A stretch of DNA of 64,000 nucleotides from Stenotrophomonas africana (GCF_013004645.1 NZ_JABEME010000005.1:62001-126000), one strand, 5' to 3'. Shown: positions 8,407 through 16,972, counted from the first letter of the stretch. Numbers and translations are program-made. The notes: generated by a model from the letters alone, not told the origin.

Positions 8407-10929
8407 TCAATACACGTCGCGTCGGTAGCGCCCGTTCTCCAGCAGCGTTTCCACCACCTCATCGCCCAGCGCAGCGCGCAGCACCTGGTCCACGCCTTCG
8501 GCCATGCCCTGCAGCGAGCCGCAGACATGAATCACCGCGCCACGCTGCATCCATTCGCGCAGCGCATCGGCGGCTGCCTGCAGGCGATCCTGCACGTAAC
8601 CACCTTCGCCATCGCGCGAGAACGCCAGGTCCACCCGCGCGAGATGGCCCTCGGCCTGCCATGCTTCGATCTCGTCGGCGAACAGGAAGTCGTGTGCACG
8701 CTGGCGTTCGCCGAACAGCAGCCAGTGCCCGTGCTCACCTGCATGCGCGGCTTCGCGCAACAGGCTGCGTAGGCCCGCGATGCCGGTGCCATTGCCGATC
8801 AGCACCATCGGCGCACCGCCAATGCGATGGAAACCGGGGTTGCGGTGCACGCGGGCCACGATGCTGGCACCGACCGGGGCATGCAGCGACAGCCAGCCCG
8901 AGCCCAGCCCGGCGCGCCCGGAGGCGTCATGCACCAGGCGTACCACCAGCTCCACCACACCGTCATCCGTACAGGAGGCAATGGAGTACTCGCGGCCGGG
9001 CAGCAGCGCCAGCCCGGCCAGCCACAGGCAGGCGTCCTGCACCGCCAGCGCGGTATCCGCGTCGGGCAGCTCACGCTCACTGGCCAGCGCCAGCAGCGTA
9101 CGTGGTGTGCCGTCCACTAGCAGTGGCTGCTGCGGATCCAGCCCATGCGCTTTCAACACCGCGCTGGCGTGCCGCGCGTTGTGGCGGGGGGCGATATGCA
9201 GGATGTCGCCCGCCTGCCATTGCACCTCGGCCGGTGCCGCAAGACGGATGCGCCAGATGGCGCCGCCCATGCTGCCCGGGTTGAGCCGATCGCGGCCGAG
9301 CAGCCGCCAGTCATGCATCTGCGTGGCCGCCGGCAGCACGCTGTCATCGGTGGTGATGCCGGTCAGCGCGCCCAGCTGCAGCTGCCATTGGCGCAGGGCC
9401 GCTACCGAGGCGGCATCGACTTCGACGCGCTCGAACAACGGGTGCGCGCCGTTGCCGATCAGCCAGCCATCAACCTGGCAGCCGAAACCGCAGTAGTGCG
9501 GGTACTGTCGATCACCCAGCGCCAGCAGTGCAAACTGCAGGCCTGACAGGTCGAGTGTCTGTGCGATCAGCCGTCGTGCAGCGCCTCGCGCCGCATCCGG
9601 TGGTTCGCCATCGCCGAAGGTGCTCAGTACCAACAGCGCCTGCGCGGTGCGCGCCAGCTGCGCGGCATCGACGCGGGCCAGTGGCAGCACCTGCACCGCA
9701 TGACCGGACGCCTGCAGCTGCGCGGCTGCGCGCCATGCGAGTTGTTCGCCCAGTCCGCTCTGGCTGGCATGCACCACCAGCCACGGCGTGCCACCGCCAT
9801 CGGCAGGCGTTGCTGGCAGCGACTGGCGCAGGCCACGCGCGGCGCGCTGGCTGCGGCGCCGGTCCAGGTACAGCATCCATCCGGTAATGAAGAACAGGCT
9901 CATGCCCAGACTACTGAGCATCACCACCACGCGCCCGGGCACGCCGAAGTAGCTGCCCGAATGCAGCGCGAATACGCTGGTGGCCAGCTGCGCGCCCGCG
10001 CCCTGGCGCGCGTAGGGGCGGGCATCGAGCGTGGCACCCGTGCCCGGGTCGAGCTGCAGCAGATCATGCGCGCGGTCATGCTGGCCGCCGCGCTGCGACG
10101 GATCACCGGCCATCACGCGCACATTCAGTGCCTGCCCGGGCTTCTCCGGCAGGCGCAGGTCGATGTACCCGGTGCGCACGCCGGGCAGTGCATACAGCGT
10201 GGCTTCGATGCGCTCCAGGTTCAGGGCGGCGTCGGTGGCGACCTTGTGCTTGGCGGCCGGTGCGACGCCCAGCAGGGTGTTGGCGGCACTGCGATACCAG
10301 TCGAACGACCACCACAGGCCGGTCAGCGCACTCATCAGGTAGATCAGCAGCACCCAGGTGCCGATCACCGAGTGCAGGCTCCACAGGAAGCCTCGGCCGC
10401 TGCGTTTCCATTCCACCGCCAGCCAGCTGCGCCAGTGCCACCAGCGTCGCGGCCAGCGCAGGTACAGCCCGGACAGGGTGAAGAACAGCAGCGCGATGGC
10501 GCAGCTGCCGGTGATCCATTTGCCGCGCTCGCCGGCGGCGAGATGCCGATGCAGGTCCTCGACAAAGTCGAAGAACCGCTGTCCGCGCAGGGCACTGAAG
10601 CGCTCACCGCTGTACGGATCGAAGTACACCCAGTTTTCCTTGCCGCCGGCAAAGCGCGCAACCGAGGGCCGTTGCCCGGTGGCATCCACGCGCAGGCGCT
10701 GCAGCGGGCGTTCACTGCCGGCCTGCAGCAGCGGTACCAGTTCGCTGAGCGCAAGTGGAAGCTGGCCATCGGCATGGTGCTCGGCGATCTCGGCGAAGCC
10801 GGGATTGGCCGCCCGCAGCAGTTCATCCTCGAAGGACAGCACGGCGCCGCTGAGGCCCATCACGGCCAGTACGGCACCGGCGGTGATGCCCAGCAGCCAG
10901 TGCAGTTGGAACAGGACGTTCTTGAACAT
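8407..10929 (-). CDS. PepSY membrane protein fused to flavodoxin and NADPH-flavin reductase
   Basis: An 840-residue fusion. The N-terminal 370 residues form a PepSY-type region with several membrane helices (WLLGITAGAVLAVMGLSGAVLSF; later VVVMLSSLGMSLFFITGWMLYL). A flavodoxin domain follows from about 385 (VVHASQSGLGEQLAWRAAAQL, LLVLSTFGDGEPP). The last 300 residues form a CysJ/cytochrome P450 reductase-like FAD-NADPH module: REYSIASCTD for FAD, VLIGNGTGIAGLRSLL for NADPH and the terminal RYRRDVY. Such fusions are thought to pass electrons from NADPH across the membrane, often in iron or siderophore reduction. A Fur-like palindrome 53 bases upstream supports that. Confidence 0.88.
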   Translation of the reverse strand: MFKNVLFQLHWLLGITAGAVLAVMGLSGAVLSFEDELLRAANPGFAEIAEHHADGQLPLALSELVPLLQAGSERPLQRLRVDATGQRPSVARFAGGKENWVYFDPYSGERFSALRGQRFFDFVEDLHRHLAAGERGKWITGSCAIALLFFTLSGLYLRWPRRWWHWRSWLAVEWKRSGRGFLWSLHSVIGTWVLLIYLMSALTGLWWSFDWYRSAANTLLGVAPAAKHKVATDAALNLERIEATLYALPGVRTGYIDLRLPEKPGQALNVRVMAGDPSQRGGQHDRAHDLLQLDPGTGATLDARPYARQGAGAQLATSVFALHSGSYFGVPGRVVVMLSSLGMSLFFITGWMLYLDRRRSQRAARGLRQSLPATPADGGGTPWLVVHASQSGLGEQLAWRAAAQLQASGHAVQVLPLARVDAAQLARTAQALLVLSTFGDGEPPDAARGAARRLIAQTLDLSGLQFALLALGDRQYPHYCGFGCQVDGWLIGNGAHPLFERVEVDAASVAALRQWQLQLGALTGITTDDSVLPAATQMHDWRLLGRDRLNPGSMGGAIWRIRLAAPAEVQWQAGDILHIAPRHNARHASAVLKAHGLDPQQPLLVDGTPRTLLALASERELPDADTALAVQDACLWLAGLALLPGREYSIASCTDDGVVELVVRLVHDASGRAGLGSGWLSLHAPVGASIVARVHRNPGFHRIGGAPMVLIGNGTGIAGLRSLLREAAHAGEHGHWLLFGERQRAHDFLFADEIEAWQAEGHLARVDLAFSRDGEGGYVQDRLQAAADALREWMQRGAVIHVCGSLQGMAEGVDQVLRAALGDEVVETLLENGRYRRDVY

Positions 10930-10981
10930 CGAAGGAGGAGGGCCCGGAAGGCTGCCGCCCGCATCCTGCGCAACAGCAAAT

Positions 10982-11003
10982 GAGAATTAGTCGCGTAATT
11001 CTC
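10982..11003. promoter_or_regulatory. Fur-box-like palindrome
   Basis: GAGAATTA at 10982-10989 and TAATTCTC at 10996-11003 form a perfect 8-base inverted repeat with a 6-base gap, preceded by AAAT. This resembles the GAGAAT/ATTCTC core of Fur sites in Xanthomonadaceae. It lies 53 bases upstream of the PepSY-reductase start, so iron repression is the likely control. Confidence 0.6.
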
Positions 11004-11110
11004 CGTGGCGGACGGGCTACGGTCAAGGAGGGTTTTATTGCAGGGCTTGCAGCCCTGCACCCGCCGAATCAACGTCAACATCAACGTCAAACGCTGGCTA
11101 TCCGTGGGTT

Positions 11111-11212
11111 GGCGGGGTGGGTCCGGTTGAGGGGGACGCCGTAAACCCATCCATGGGGGCTTGGTCGCGGCATCCATGCCGCTCACACCCCCTCAACCGG
11201 ACCCACCCCGCC
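11111..11212. repeat. Left long hairpin, 25-base perfect stem
   Basis: Arms at 11111-11135 and 11188-11212 are exact complements (GGCGGGGTGGGTCCGG... with ...CCGGACCCACCCCGCC). The loop of 52 bases carries GCATCCATGC and CCATCCATGG motifs. It is homologous in loop but not in stem to the hairpin at 11371-11458. Confidence 0.9.
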
Positions 11213-11248
11213 TTCGACAGATTTCCGCGATCTGTCGGAAATACTCTT

Positions 11249-11289
11249 GGGGTCAGATCCGTTTTTCGTAGGAAAACGGATCTGACCCC
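11249..11289. repeat. Central 17-base-stem hairpin (GGGGTCAGATCC family)
   Basis: Arms 11249-11265 and 11273-11289 pair perfectly around a 7-base loop. The GGGGTCAGATCC arm resembles a repeat seen scattered in Stenotrophomonas genomes; a degenerate relative lies at about 42603-42637 in this window. Confidence 0.85.
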
Positions 11290-11370
11290 GGAATTTCATT
11301 CGATATCTGACAGATGTGTCGACCAAGGTCGACACCTACCAACCGCCGCGAAGATCTGTCAGAGGTGGGG

Positions 11371-11458
11371 CGGTGTCGGAGTGCGGGGTGTCAGCCGCAT
11401 GGATGCGGCTGCCAAGCTTACAGGGATGTACTTGCAGCGTCCCCGCACTCCGACACCG
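11371..11458. repeat. Right long hairpin, 18-base perfect stem
   Basis: Arms 11371-11388 (CGGTGTCGGAGTGCGGGG) and 11441-11458 are exact complements. Read on the minus strand its loop matches that of the left hairpin in the ACGC, CATCC, GCTTGG, GCATCCATGC and ACAC blocks, in the same order. Confidence 0.88.
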
Positions 11459-11555
11459 TCCCGCCATCCCACGAAATGCCAGCTTTGGCTTTGGCTTCGG
11501 CTGTTGCCGTTGCATTGAGCAGGGTGCAGGGCTGCAAGCCCTGCAAAAAACACCC

Positions 11556-12119
11556 TCACTTCACCCAGCCGTCGATCTCGCCGTGGGCGAACGGCCCCAG
11601 CTTCGCCTTGACCATCCGCCCCTGCGCATCGAACAGCACGCTGTAGGGCAACAGGCCCTGTGCGTTGCCCAGCTGCACGCTTGCGTCTCGTGGCCCCGGG
11701 GTCTCGATCACGATCGGATAATCCACCGGGACCCGCTGCAGGAAACCGCGCACGTCTTCCGGCGTATCCAGCGCCAGGCCCAGCACCTGCACGCCTGAGG
11801 CGCCCTGCGCAGCGGCAAAGCGCGCCAGCTCGGGCATTTCTTCAACGCAGGACGCGCACCAGCTGGCCCAGACATTGATCAACAGCGGGCGACCGGCAGC
11901 GTGCTGGCGCAGGTCCAGCGGCCGGCCTTCAAGATCGGGCAGCGACAATGCGGGCAGGCGGTCGCCAACCCGCAGGACCGGTACCGCAGCCGCGACAGCA
12001 GGCGCCGCTGGCACGGCCTCAGGCGCAGCCGGCACCGGTGCCAATCGATGGCCGGCCCACAGGCCAAGGCCGGCGGCCAACACCGCTGTCCACAGCAGCG
12101 CTGGCCGTTGCCACTTCAT
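11556..12119 (-). CDS. TlpA-family thiol:disulfide reductase, membrane-anchored
   Basis: A 187-residue thioredoxin-fold protein with one N-terminal membrane helix (LLWTAVLAAGLGLWAGH) and an alanine-proline linker, so the domain faces the periplasm. The active site is WASWCASC (CxxC), and the cis-proline lies in LLPYSVLFD. Its ATG overlaps the dsbD stop (ATGA). With DsbD immediately before, it is best read as a periplasmic reductase kept reduced by DsbD, for cytochrome c maturation or other thiol repair. The exact client is not known. Confidence 0.9.
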   Translation of the reverse strand: MKWQRPALLWTAVLAAGLGLWAGHRLAPVPAAPEAVPAAPAVAAAVPVLRVGDRLPALSLPDLEGRPLDLRQHAAGRPLLINVWASWCASCVEEMPELARFAAAQGASGVQVLGLALDTPEDVRGFLQRVPVDYPIVIETPGPRDASVQLGNAQGLLPYSVLFDAQGRMVKAKLGPFAHGEIDGWVK

Positions 12120-14500
12120 CGCGCGGTGCGCAGCAGCGCTTCCTCGACCACCGCCTGGGTCAGCAGGGTCGGCAGCACCGTCGGCGGCGCGCCGGGGCCG
12201 TACACCACGTACAGCGGCACGCCGACGGCCTTGTGCTCTTCCAGGAACGTGGTGATCTGCGGATCGACGTTGGTGTAGTCACCGCGCATGTACACCGCGT
12301 TGGTGCGCTTTAGCAGTTCCTTGAACTCCGGCCGCGACAGCACGGCGCGCTCGTTGGCCTTGCAGCTCACGCACCAGTCCGCGGTCATGTTCACGAACAC
12401 CACGCGCTTGTCAGCACGCAGGCGGTCCAGCAGTTGCGGCGAGTATTCGACCACGTTGTCAGTGGCCGCCTGCGCGGCGCGCGCCGGCGGTGCCAGCTGG
12501 GTCACACCCCAGGCCGGCACCAATGCGCCGATCGCCAGCAGCACGCCGAGCAGGGTCACTGCTCGCGAGCCGGTCCAGCGGTTGCGCTCGAACAGCCACA
12601 GGCCGAAGGCGAGCAGCAGCAGGCCGCCCAGCACCAGCGCCATGCCGTCCACGCCACGCTGCTTGCCCAGCACCCACAGCAGCCACAGCGCGGTGGCGTA
12701 CATCGGGAAGGCCAGCACGTGCTTGAGCGTTTCCATCCACGGGCCGGGCTTGGGCAGGCGGCGCGCCAGCGCCGGCACGAAGCCGATCAGCAGGAACGGC
12801 AGCGCCAGGCCCAGGCCGAGGAACAGGAACACGGTCATCGCCTTCAGCGGCGGGGCAATGAACGCGTAGGCAATCGCGCCGCCCATGAACGGTCCCACGC
12901 AGGCACTGCCGACCACGCAGGCCAGCGCACCGGTGAAGAAATCACCGGCCGGGCCACTGCGGCTGGCCAGCGACTGGCCCAGATTGCCGATGCCACCGCC
13001 CAGGGTGAACACGCCGGACAGGCTCAGGCCTACCGCGAACATGATGTAGGCCAGCGCCGCCACCACGCCCGGGTGCTGCAGCTGGAAGCCGATGCCGACG
13101 GCGTTGCCAATCGCGCGCAGACCCACCATCAGCGCACCGATCACCGCGAATGCGACCAGCACGCCCAGCGTGTACCAGAGGGCATGGCTGCGTGCGCGCT
13201 GCGGGCTTTCGCCACTCTGCGCCAGGCTCAGAACCTTCAGCGACAGGATCGGCAACACGCAGGGCATCAGGTTCAACACCAGGCCGCCGGCCAGCGCCAG
13301 CAGCAGCACCCAGACGAACGAACGGTCCGGGTTCGGCGTACTCGCCGGCGGGCGCGTACGCAGGGCGTTGTCACCGCGTGCGTCCGGGGCGAATTCATTG
13401 CCTGCGTCTTCACCGCCGACGGTTGCCGGGTCCGCTGCATCATCGTTGGGCACGGTCGGCAGCAGACGCAGCGGAGCGCCGTTTGCGGCTTCGCGTGGTG
13501 CGCCGTTGGCGGCAGGCAGCGGGCTGATCACCTCGTTGCGCGGTGGCACCTGGTCGGCGCTGGCGTTGACCTTGCCGGCCGGAATGGACAGCTTCACCCG
13601 GCGGGTCATCGGCGGGTAGCAGATGCCATCGGTCTGGCAGCCCTGGAAAGTCACCACCAGGGTACTGTCGACCGCATCGGTGACGGAGCGGCGCAGCGGC
13701 AGCGGCACTTCCACCTGGTTGAAGTAGACCGAGACGTCGCCGAAGTGCTCGTCGCGATGCGACTGTGCGGCAGGCCAGCGCGGTTTGTCGGCCAGCACGC
13801 CGGTGCTGCCCTCCAGCTTCAGCGAGGTGCGGTCGCGATACAGGTAGTAGCCCGGCGCCGGGCTGAAGCGCAGCAGCAGGGTGTTGCCGTCACTGGCGAT
13901 GGCGTCGAAGCCGAACGCTTGTTCCGAGGGCAGTGGCAGCGCCTGGCTGTTGCTGGCTGCACCTGGCAGGCGCAGGCCGCCGCTGTTGCCGGCACCGGCC
14001 AGCGGGTTGTTGAACGGGCTGGCGCCGGCGGGGCGCGCGGCAGGAGCGGTGGCCTGTGCCCCGGCACCCGGCAGCGTGACCTGCACCACGCGCTTCTGCG
14101 GCGGGTAGCAGACACCGGCATCGGCGCAGCCCTGGTAACGCACTTCCAGGCCGATGGTGCCGGCGGCCTCGGTCGGCGTGCCGGGCAGGGTGGCCTGCAG
14201 GCGCTCGCGATAGGTTTCGACTTCGCCGAAGAAATCGTCGTGGTGCTTGTCGCCCCTGGGCATCTGCAGTGTGCCGGCATTGAAGGCCGGATCCGCCTTG
14301 ACGCTGGTGCGGTGGCGATACAGGTAATAGCCCGGTGCGATCTTGAACTGCAGTTGCACCTGGCCACGTTCGGGGGCGGTCGCGGTCAGCGCGAACGCCT
14401 GGTCCACCGGCAGCAGGTCCTTCTCATCCAGAGCGAAGGCGGGCAACGAGAGCCACAACAGGGCGCACAGGGCGGCGCCACGCGCAAACAGAGTCTTCAA
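12116..14500 (-). CDS. dsbD: Thiol:disulfide interchange protein DsbD with duplicated alpha domain
   Basis: A 794-residue transmembrane electron carrier from cytoplasmic thioredoxin to the periplasm. After a signal peptide come two N-terminal DsbD-alpha modules instead of one. Their cysteine motifs are YQGCADAGVCYPP (near 130) and FQGCQTDGICYPP (near 290), joined by an alanine-rich linker. The eight-helix core has its cysteine pair in LMPCVLPIL and VGSACVGPF. The C-terminal thioredoxin domain has DWCVSCK. E. coli DsbD is about 565 residues, so the extra length is the second alpha module and linkers. The start is TTG at 14500, overlapping the cutA TGA (TTGA), which implies coupled translation. 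Confidence 0.92.
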   Translation of the reverse strand: MKTLFARGAALCALLWLSLPAFALDEKDLLPVDQAFALTATAPERGQVQLQFKIAPGYYLYRHRTSVKADPAFNAGTLQMPRGDKHHDDFFGEVETYRERLQATLPGTPTEAAGTIGLEVRYQGCADAGVCYPPQKRVVQVTLPGAGAQATAPAARPAGASPFNNPLAGAGNSGGLRLPGAASNSQALPLPSEQAFGFDAIASDGNTLLLRFSPAPGYYLYRDRTSLKLEGSTGVLADKPRWPAAQSHRDEHFGDVSVYFNQVEVPLPLRRSVTDAVDSTLVVTFQGCQTDGICYPPMTRRVKLSIPAGKVNASADQVPPRNEVISPLPAANGAPREAANGAPLRLLPTVPNDDAADPATVGGEDAGNEFAPDARGDNALRTRPPASTPNPDRSFVWVLLLALAGGLVLNLMPCVLPILSLKVLSLAQSGESPQRARSHALWYTLGVLVAFAVIGALMVGLRAIGNAVGIGFQLQHPGVVAALAYIMFAVGLSLSGVFTLGGGIGNLGQSLASRSGPAGDFFTGALACVVGSACVGPFMGGAIAYAFIAPPLKAMTVFLFLGLGLALPFLLIGFVPALARRLPKPGPWMETLKHVLAFPMYATALWLLWVLGKQRGVDGMALVLGGLLLLAFGLWLFERNRWTGSRAVTLLGVLLAIGALVPAWGVTQLAPPARAAQAATDNVVEYSPQLLDRLRADKRVVFVNMTADWCVSCKANERAVLSRPEFKELLKRTNAVYMRGDYTNVDPQITTFLEEHKAVGVPLYVVYGPGAPPTVLPTLLTQAVVEEALLRTAR

Positions 14501-14835
14501 TCAGTGTCCTCCCGGGTCTGTGCCCGGATCCAGTCCAGATACGCCGGCAGGCCGGCCCGGGTTTCGACCGCGATGCACTCCGGGAGTTCATACGGATGCA
14601 GTTCGACGATCCGGGCGATTGCGTCATCAACGCGGCTCGCGGTGGTCTTCACCAGCAGCTGCAGTTCGCTGTCGGTAGTCACCTCGCCCTGCCAGCGATA
14701 GGTCGACTGCGCGCCATCGAGGCGCGTCACGCACGCGGCCAGGCGCTCGCCGACCAGCGCGTGCGCGATGCGCTCGGCACTGGCCCGGTCCGGGCAGGTG
14801 GTCAACAGCAGCAGGACGGGATCGACGGTCGACAT
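14497..14835 (-). CDS. cutA: Divalent-cation tolerance protein CutA
   Basis: A 112-residue trimeric ferredoxin-fold protein: LLLLTTCPDRASAERIAHALVGERLAACV, the YRWQGEV strand and the closing HPYELPECIAVE block are all CutA hallmarks. CutA upstream of dsbD is a known gene order in proteobacteria; its proposed role is copper/divalent metal tolerance, though biochemical function remains uncertain. The ATG at 14835 was chosen because the CutA core begins right after it. Its stop overlaps the dsbD start. Confidence 0.93.
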   Translation of the reverse strand: MSTVDPVLLLLTTCPDRASAERIAHALVGERLAACVTRLDGAQSTYRWQGEVTTDSELQLLVKTTASRVDDAIARIVELHPYELPECIAVETRAGLPAYLDWIRAQTREDTD

Positions 14836-14903
14836 GACCGTCGAGTATAGGGCCGCCGCCGGGTCAGGACCCGGCGGCGGCAGTGGACCGCTGCGTTGCG
14901 CGG

Positions 14904-16694
14904 TCAGTTGGCCAATTGGCAGGTGGCCGGCTTGGCCGAAGTGAACAGGGCCGGGGTCGCCCACTCGGGGTGGTCGATGAACGGGTTGCGGTTGCCCTGG
15001 AAGCTGTAGACCACATCGTTGCGGGCACGCTCGGCATCATCCGGCGGATCGGACAGGTGCCAGTCGATCAGGGTCGACAGCAGGCCCATGTAGGCCGGCG
15101 AACTGCTGGTCTTGACGATCCTGCTGCGGTCGTCGGTCAGCTCCAGGTCCGGCTCGGACTGGCCGGTGGCTGCATCCTTGCCGCCCTCGTAGCGGATCGC
15201 CATGTACATCACCGCACGCGCCATGTCGCCCTTGCGCTTGCCCCACACCTCGAAGGTGCCGGTGTTGCCGTCCGGCGTGCGCACCCAGTTGGAGTTGCCC
15301 GGGTAGCCGCCGCTGCCGCCGCCCTGGCCGTTGTTGGCTTCGGTGGCGCGTTCGCCGCAGTTGGCGTCGCACTTGCCGAACGGCTTGTTGCCACGGTCGG
15401 CGTTCCACTGCGCGTCGGTCAGGTACAGCATGTGGGTGTCGGTATACGGTGCGTAAGGCAGGCCCTTGTCACCGGTGGTGCTGGCAAAGCCCAGCGAGTT
15501 CGGCCAGGTGTGCTCGCGGTTGTACTTCAGGCCACTGCCGCTGCCGGCGCGGTCGGTCACCTTGGCGTAGCTGCGGTTGCGGTACGCATCCAGGATCCTG
15601 CCGCTGTTGTTCGGAACCTCGTCGGCGATTTCCAGGATGGTCCACGTACTGGTGCCCGAGCCGCTGTACGGGTAGGCGGTGTGGCCCTTGATGGTGGCGT
15701 GCAGCGAGCAGCGAAGCTGGCTGGGGCTGCTGGTGTTGACCCTGGAGTAGTAACCGGCCGGCACGCCGGGGTTGCCCGGGTCCGGATTGCCGCCGGTGGT
15801 TGCCACGGTGAAGGCGATGCGGCTGTCGGCAGCCGGGTGTGCGCCCTGCAGGTCGGTGATGCGCGCGGCGCGGATGTCGAAGCGGCAGGCTTCACCGGCC
15901 ACCAGCGCGGTGTTGGTGGACAGCTTCACATTGCGGCCGCTGGCCGGGTAGGTCAGCGGCACGCTGCCGGAGGTGCCGCAGCTCAGCGCGAACGCGCCGC
16001 TGGCCAGGTTCACCGTCTCGCTGAACACCACTTCCAGGTCGGCGGCGGCCGGGAAGGTGCTGCTGCCTTGCGCCGGGGTGGTGGTGGAGACCGACGGCGG
16101 CGTGTTCGGACCCGGGGTACCGCCACCGCTGAAGGTCTGGCCGTTGTTGCAGCTGCCAAACGTCTGCTTGGCCGATTCGGCCCAGGTGAAGTGGGCGTAC
16201 TGGCTGCCGTTGCCGGTCAGCTGCAGCGAGGTGCCCGGCGCCGTGCTGTTGGTCTCGGCCACCGGAATGTTCTGGCTGGTCATGCCGGCGGCAGGGCCAC
16301 CGGAGGCAGTGATGGCGCCCTCGTAGCTGAGGAACTGGACCACCTTGCCGCTGGCATCGACCAGGGCGATGCCGTCGTTCGGGCCGTTCTGGAGGCCGTT
16401 GGTCGGGTAGTTGACCACGGCGATGCTGGCGCTGCCGCAGCCAGCGGCGGTGCCGGCCGGGACCGGGTTGTTGGCGTAGACCGTGGCCGCCGAAGGATTG
16501 CTGCCGTTGTAGAGGTAGAGGCGGTAGCCGGACAGGTCCTCGCCCGCGGTAGCGACCACTTCGATGGCTTCGCCGACGTCACCGGCGGCGGTGCTGTCGT
16601 CGTAATGCAGTTCGTTGATGAAGACCTCGGCCTGGGCCGGCGCGGCGGCCAGCGCCAGCAGGCAGGCGGCGGCAAGCGGGGACAGCAATCGCAT
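14904..16694 (-). CDS. Secreted endonuclease I family nuclease with lamin-tail domain
   Basis: A 596-residue exported protein. The signal peptide is MRLLSPLAAACLLALAAAPAQA. Residues about 23-175 form a lamin-tail-like beta domain (EVFINELHYDDSTAAGDVGEAIEV). Next is a Ig-like segment (PPSVSTTTPAQGSS... GRNVKLSTNTAL), then the endonuclease I (His-Me finger) domain from about 310, with the catalytic YNREHTWPNS and later GNRNPFIDHPEWA. Many cysteines fit an extracellular enzyme. Likely role: breakdown of extracellular DNA for nutrients or biofilm remodelling. Confidence 0.9.
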   Translation of the reverse strand: MRLLSPLAAACLLALAAAPAQAEVFINELHYDDSTAAGDVGEAIEVVATAGEDLSGYRLYLYNGSNPSAATVYANNPVPAGTAAGCGSASIAVVNYPTNGLQNGPNDGIALVDASGKVVQFLSYEGAITASGGPAAGMTSQNIPVAETNSTAPGTSLQLTGNGSQYAHFTWAESAKQTFGSCNNGQTFSGGGTPGPNTPPSVSTTTPAQGSSTFPAAADLEVVFSETVNLASGAFALSCGTSGSVPLTYPASGRNVKLSTNTALVAGEACRFDIRAARITDLQGAHPAADSRIAFTVATTGGNPDPGNPGVPAGYYSRVNTSSPSQLRCSLHATIKGHTAYPYSGSGTSTWTILEIADEVPNNSGRILDAYRNRSYAKVTDRAGSGSGLKYNREHTWPNSLGFASTTGDKGLPYAPYTDTHMLYLTDAQWNADRGNKPFGKCDANCGERATEANNGQGGGSGGYPGNSNWVRTPDGNTGTFEVWGKRKGDMARAVMYMAIRYEGGKDAATGQSEPDLELTDDRSRIVKTSSSPAYMGLLSTLIDWHLSDPPDDAERARNDVVYSFQGNRNPFIDHPEWATPALFTSAKPATCQLAN

Positions 16695-16767
16695 CGACTA
16701 CTCCTTGTGATTGGGAATGCGCGGCCGAGCCTAAGGCCGATCCAGTGACACTTTGTCGTAAATGAAC

Positions 16768-16781
16768 GTCAGATATCTGAC
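16768..16781. promoter_or_regulatory. 14-base perfect palindrome upstream of the nuclease gene
   Basis: GTCAGATATCTGAC lies 74 bases upstream of the nuclease start on its promoter side, in an AT-richer gap. It could be an operator; the binding protein is unknown. Confidence 0.4.
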
Positions 16782-16903
16782 AGTGGGACATCTATCACTA
16801 AATAGCACCCCTTGCCCCCTTGGCTTGCCGCACTGCATCCCTATACAGGCGTCCACGCAGGGAGGCAGGTTTCCCGGTCCCGAGAAAAATTTCGGGATCA
16901 GCC

Positions 16904-16931
16904 CTTGAAAGGCCTGTGGAGGTCTCCATCT
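16904..16931 (+). promoter_or_regulatory. Sigma-32 heat-shock promoter of groESL
   Basis: CTTGAAA at 16904-16910, a 13-base spacer and CTCCATCT at 16924-16931. The heat-shock consensus is CTTGAAA-N13/14-CCCCATNT, so only one base deviates. Confidence 0.8.
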
Positions 16932-16941
16932 CTCTCGTGCT

Positions 16942-16961
16942 CCCGACTTGTCGGGCTTTTT
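16942..16961 (+). terminator. Terminator-like hairpin in the groES leader
   Basis: CCCGAC and GTCGGG flank a TT loop and are followed by CTTTTT. It lies just after the expected groES transcription start and before the CIRCE operator, which is unusual. It may be an attenuator, or a weak structure of no effect. Confidence 0.5.
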
Positions 16962-16972
16962 CACGCGCGTTG

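Larger units (their letters stand above)
11039..11545. repeat. Composite inverted pair of hairpin elements; no gene in 10930-11555
   Basis: This stretch holds no credible gene. Its ends are a perfect 24-base inverted repeat (11039-11062 and 11522-11545). Going inward, both halves have the same order. First is a short tandem repeat (CAACGT-type on the left, AGCCAA-type on the right read in reverse). Next comes a GCTGGC...CGTGGG...GGCGGG block, then a long perfect hairpin with a shared loop core (GCATCCATGC), then a GACAGAT...CGCG block. The left half is about 11039-11237 and the right about 11345-11545 reversed. The centre holds a further hairpin (11249-11289) and nested palindromes (GTGTCGACC at 11316-11324 with its partner at 11327-11335). 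Confidence 0.85.

Noticed and set aside
11039..11545. CRISPR array or insertion sequence
   Set aside because: Repeats are inverted, unequal and without regular spacers, and no transposase or cas gene is present.
12434..14701. Long open frame opposite dsbD and cutA
   Set aside because: It is a shadow of GC-rich coding sequence on the other strand. Its translation is rich in Gln/Arg/His with no recognisable domain, while the minus strand encodes clear DsbD and CutA.
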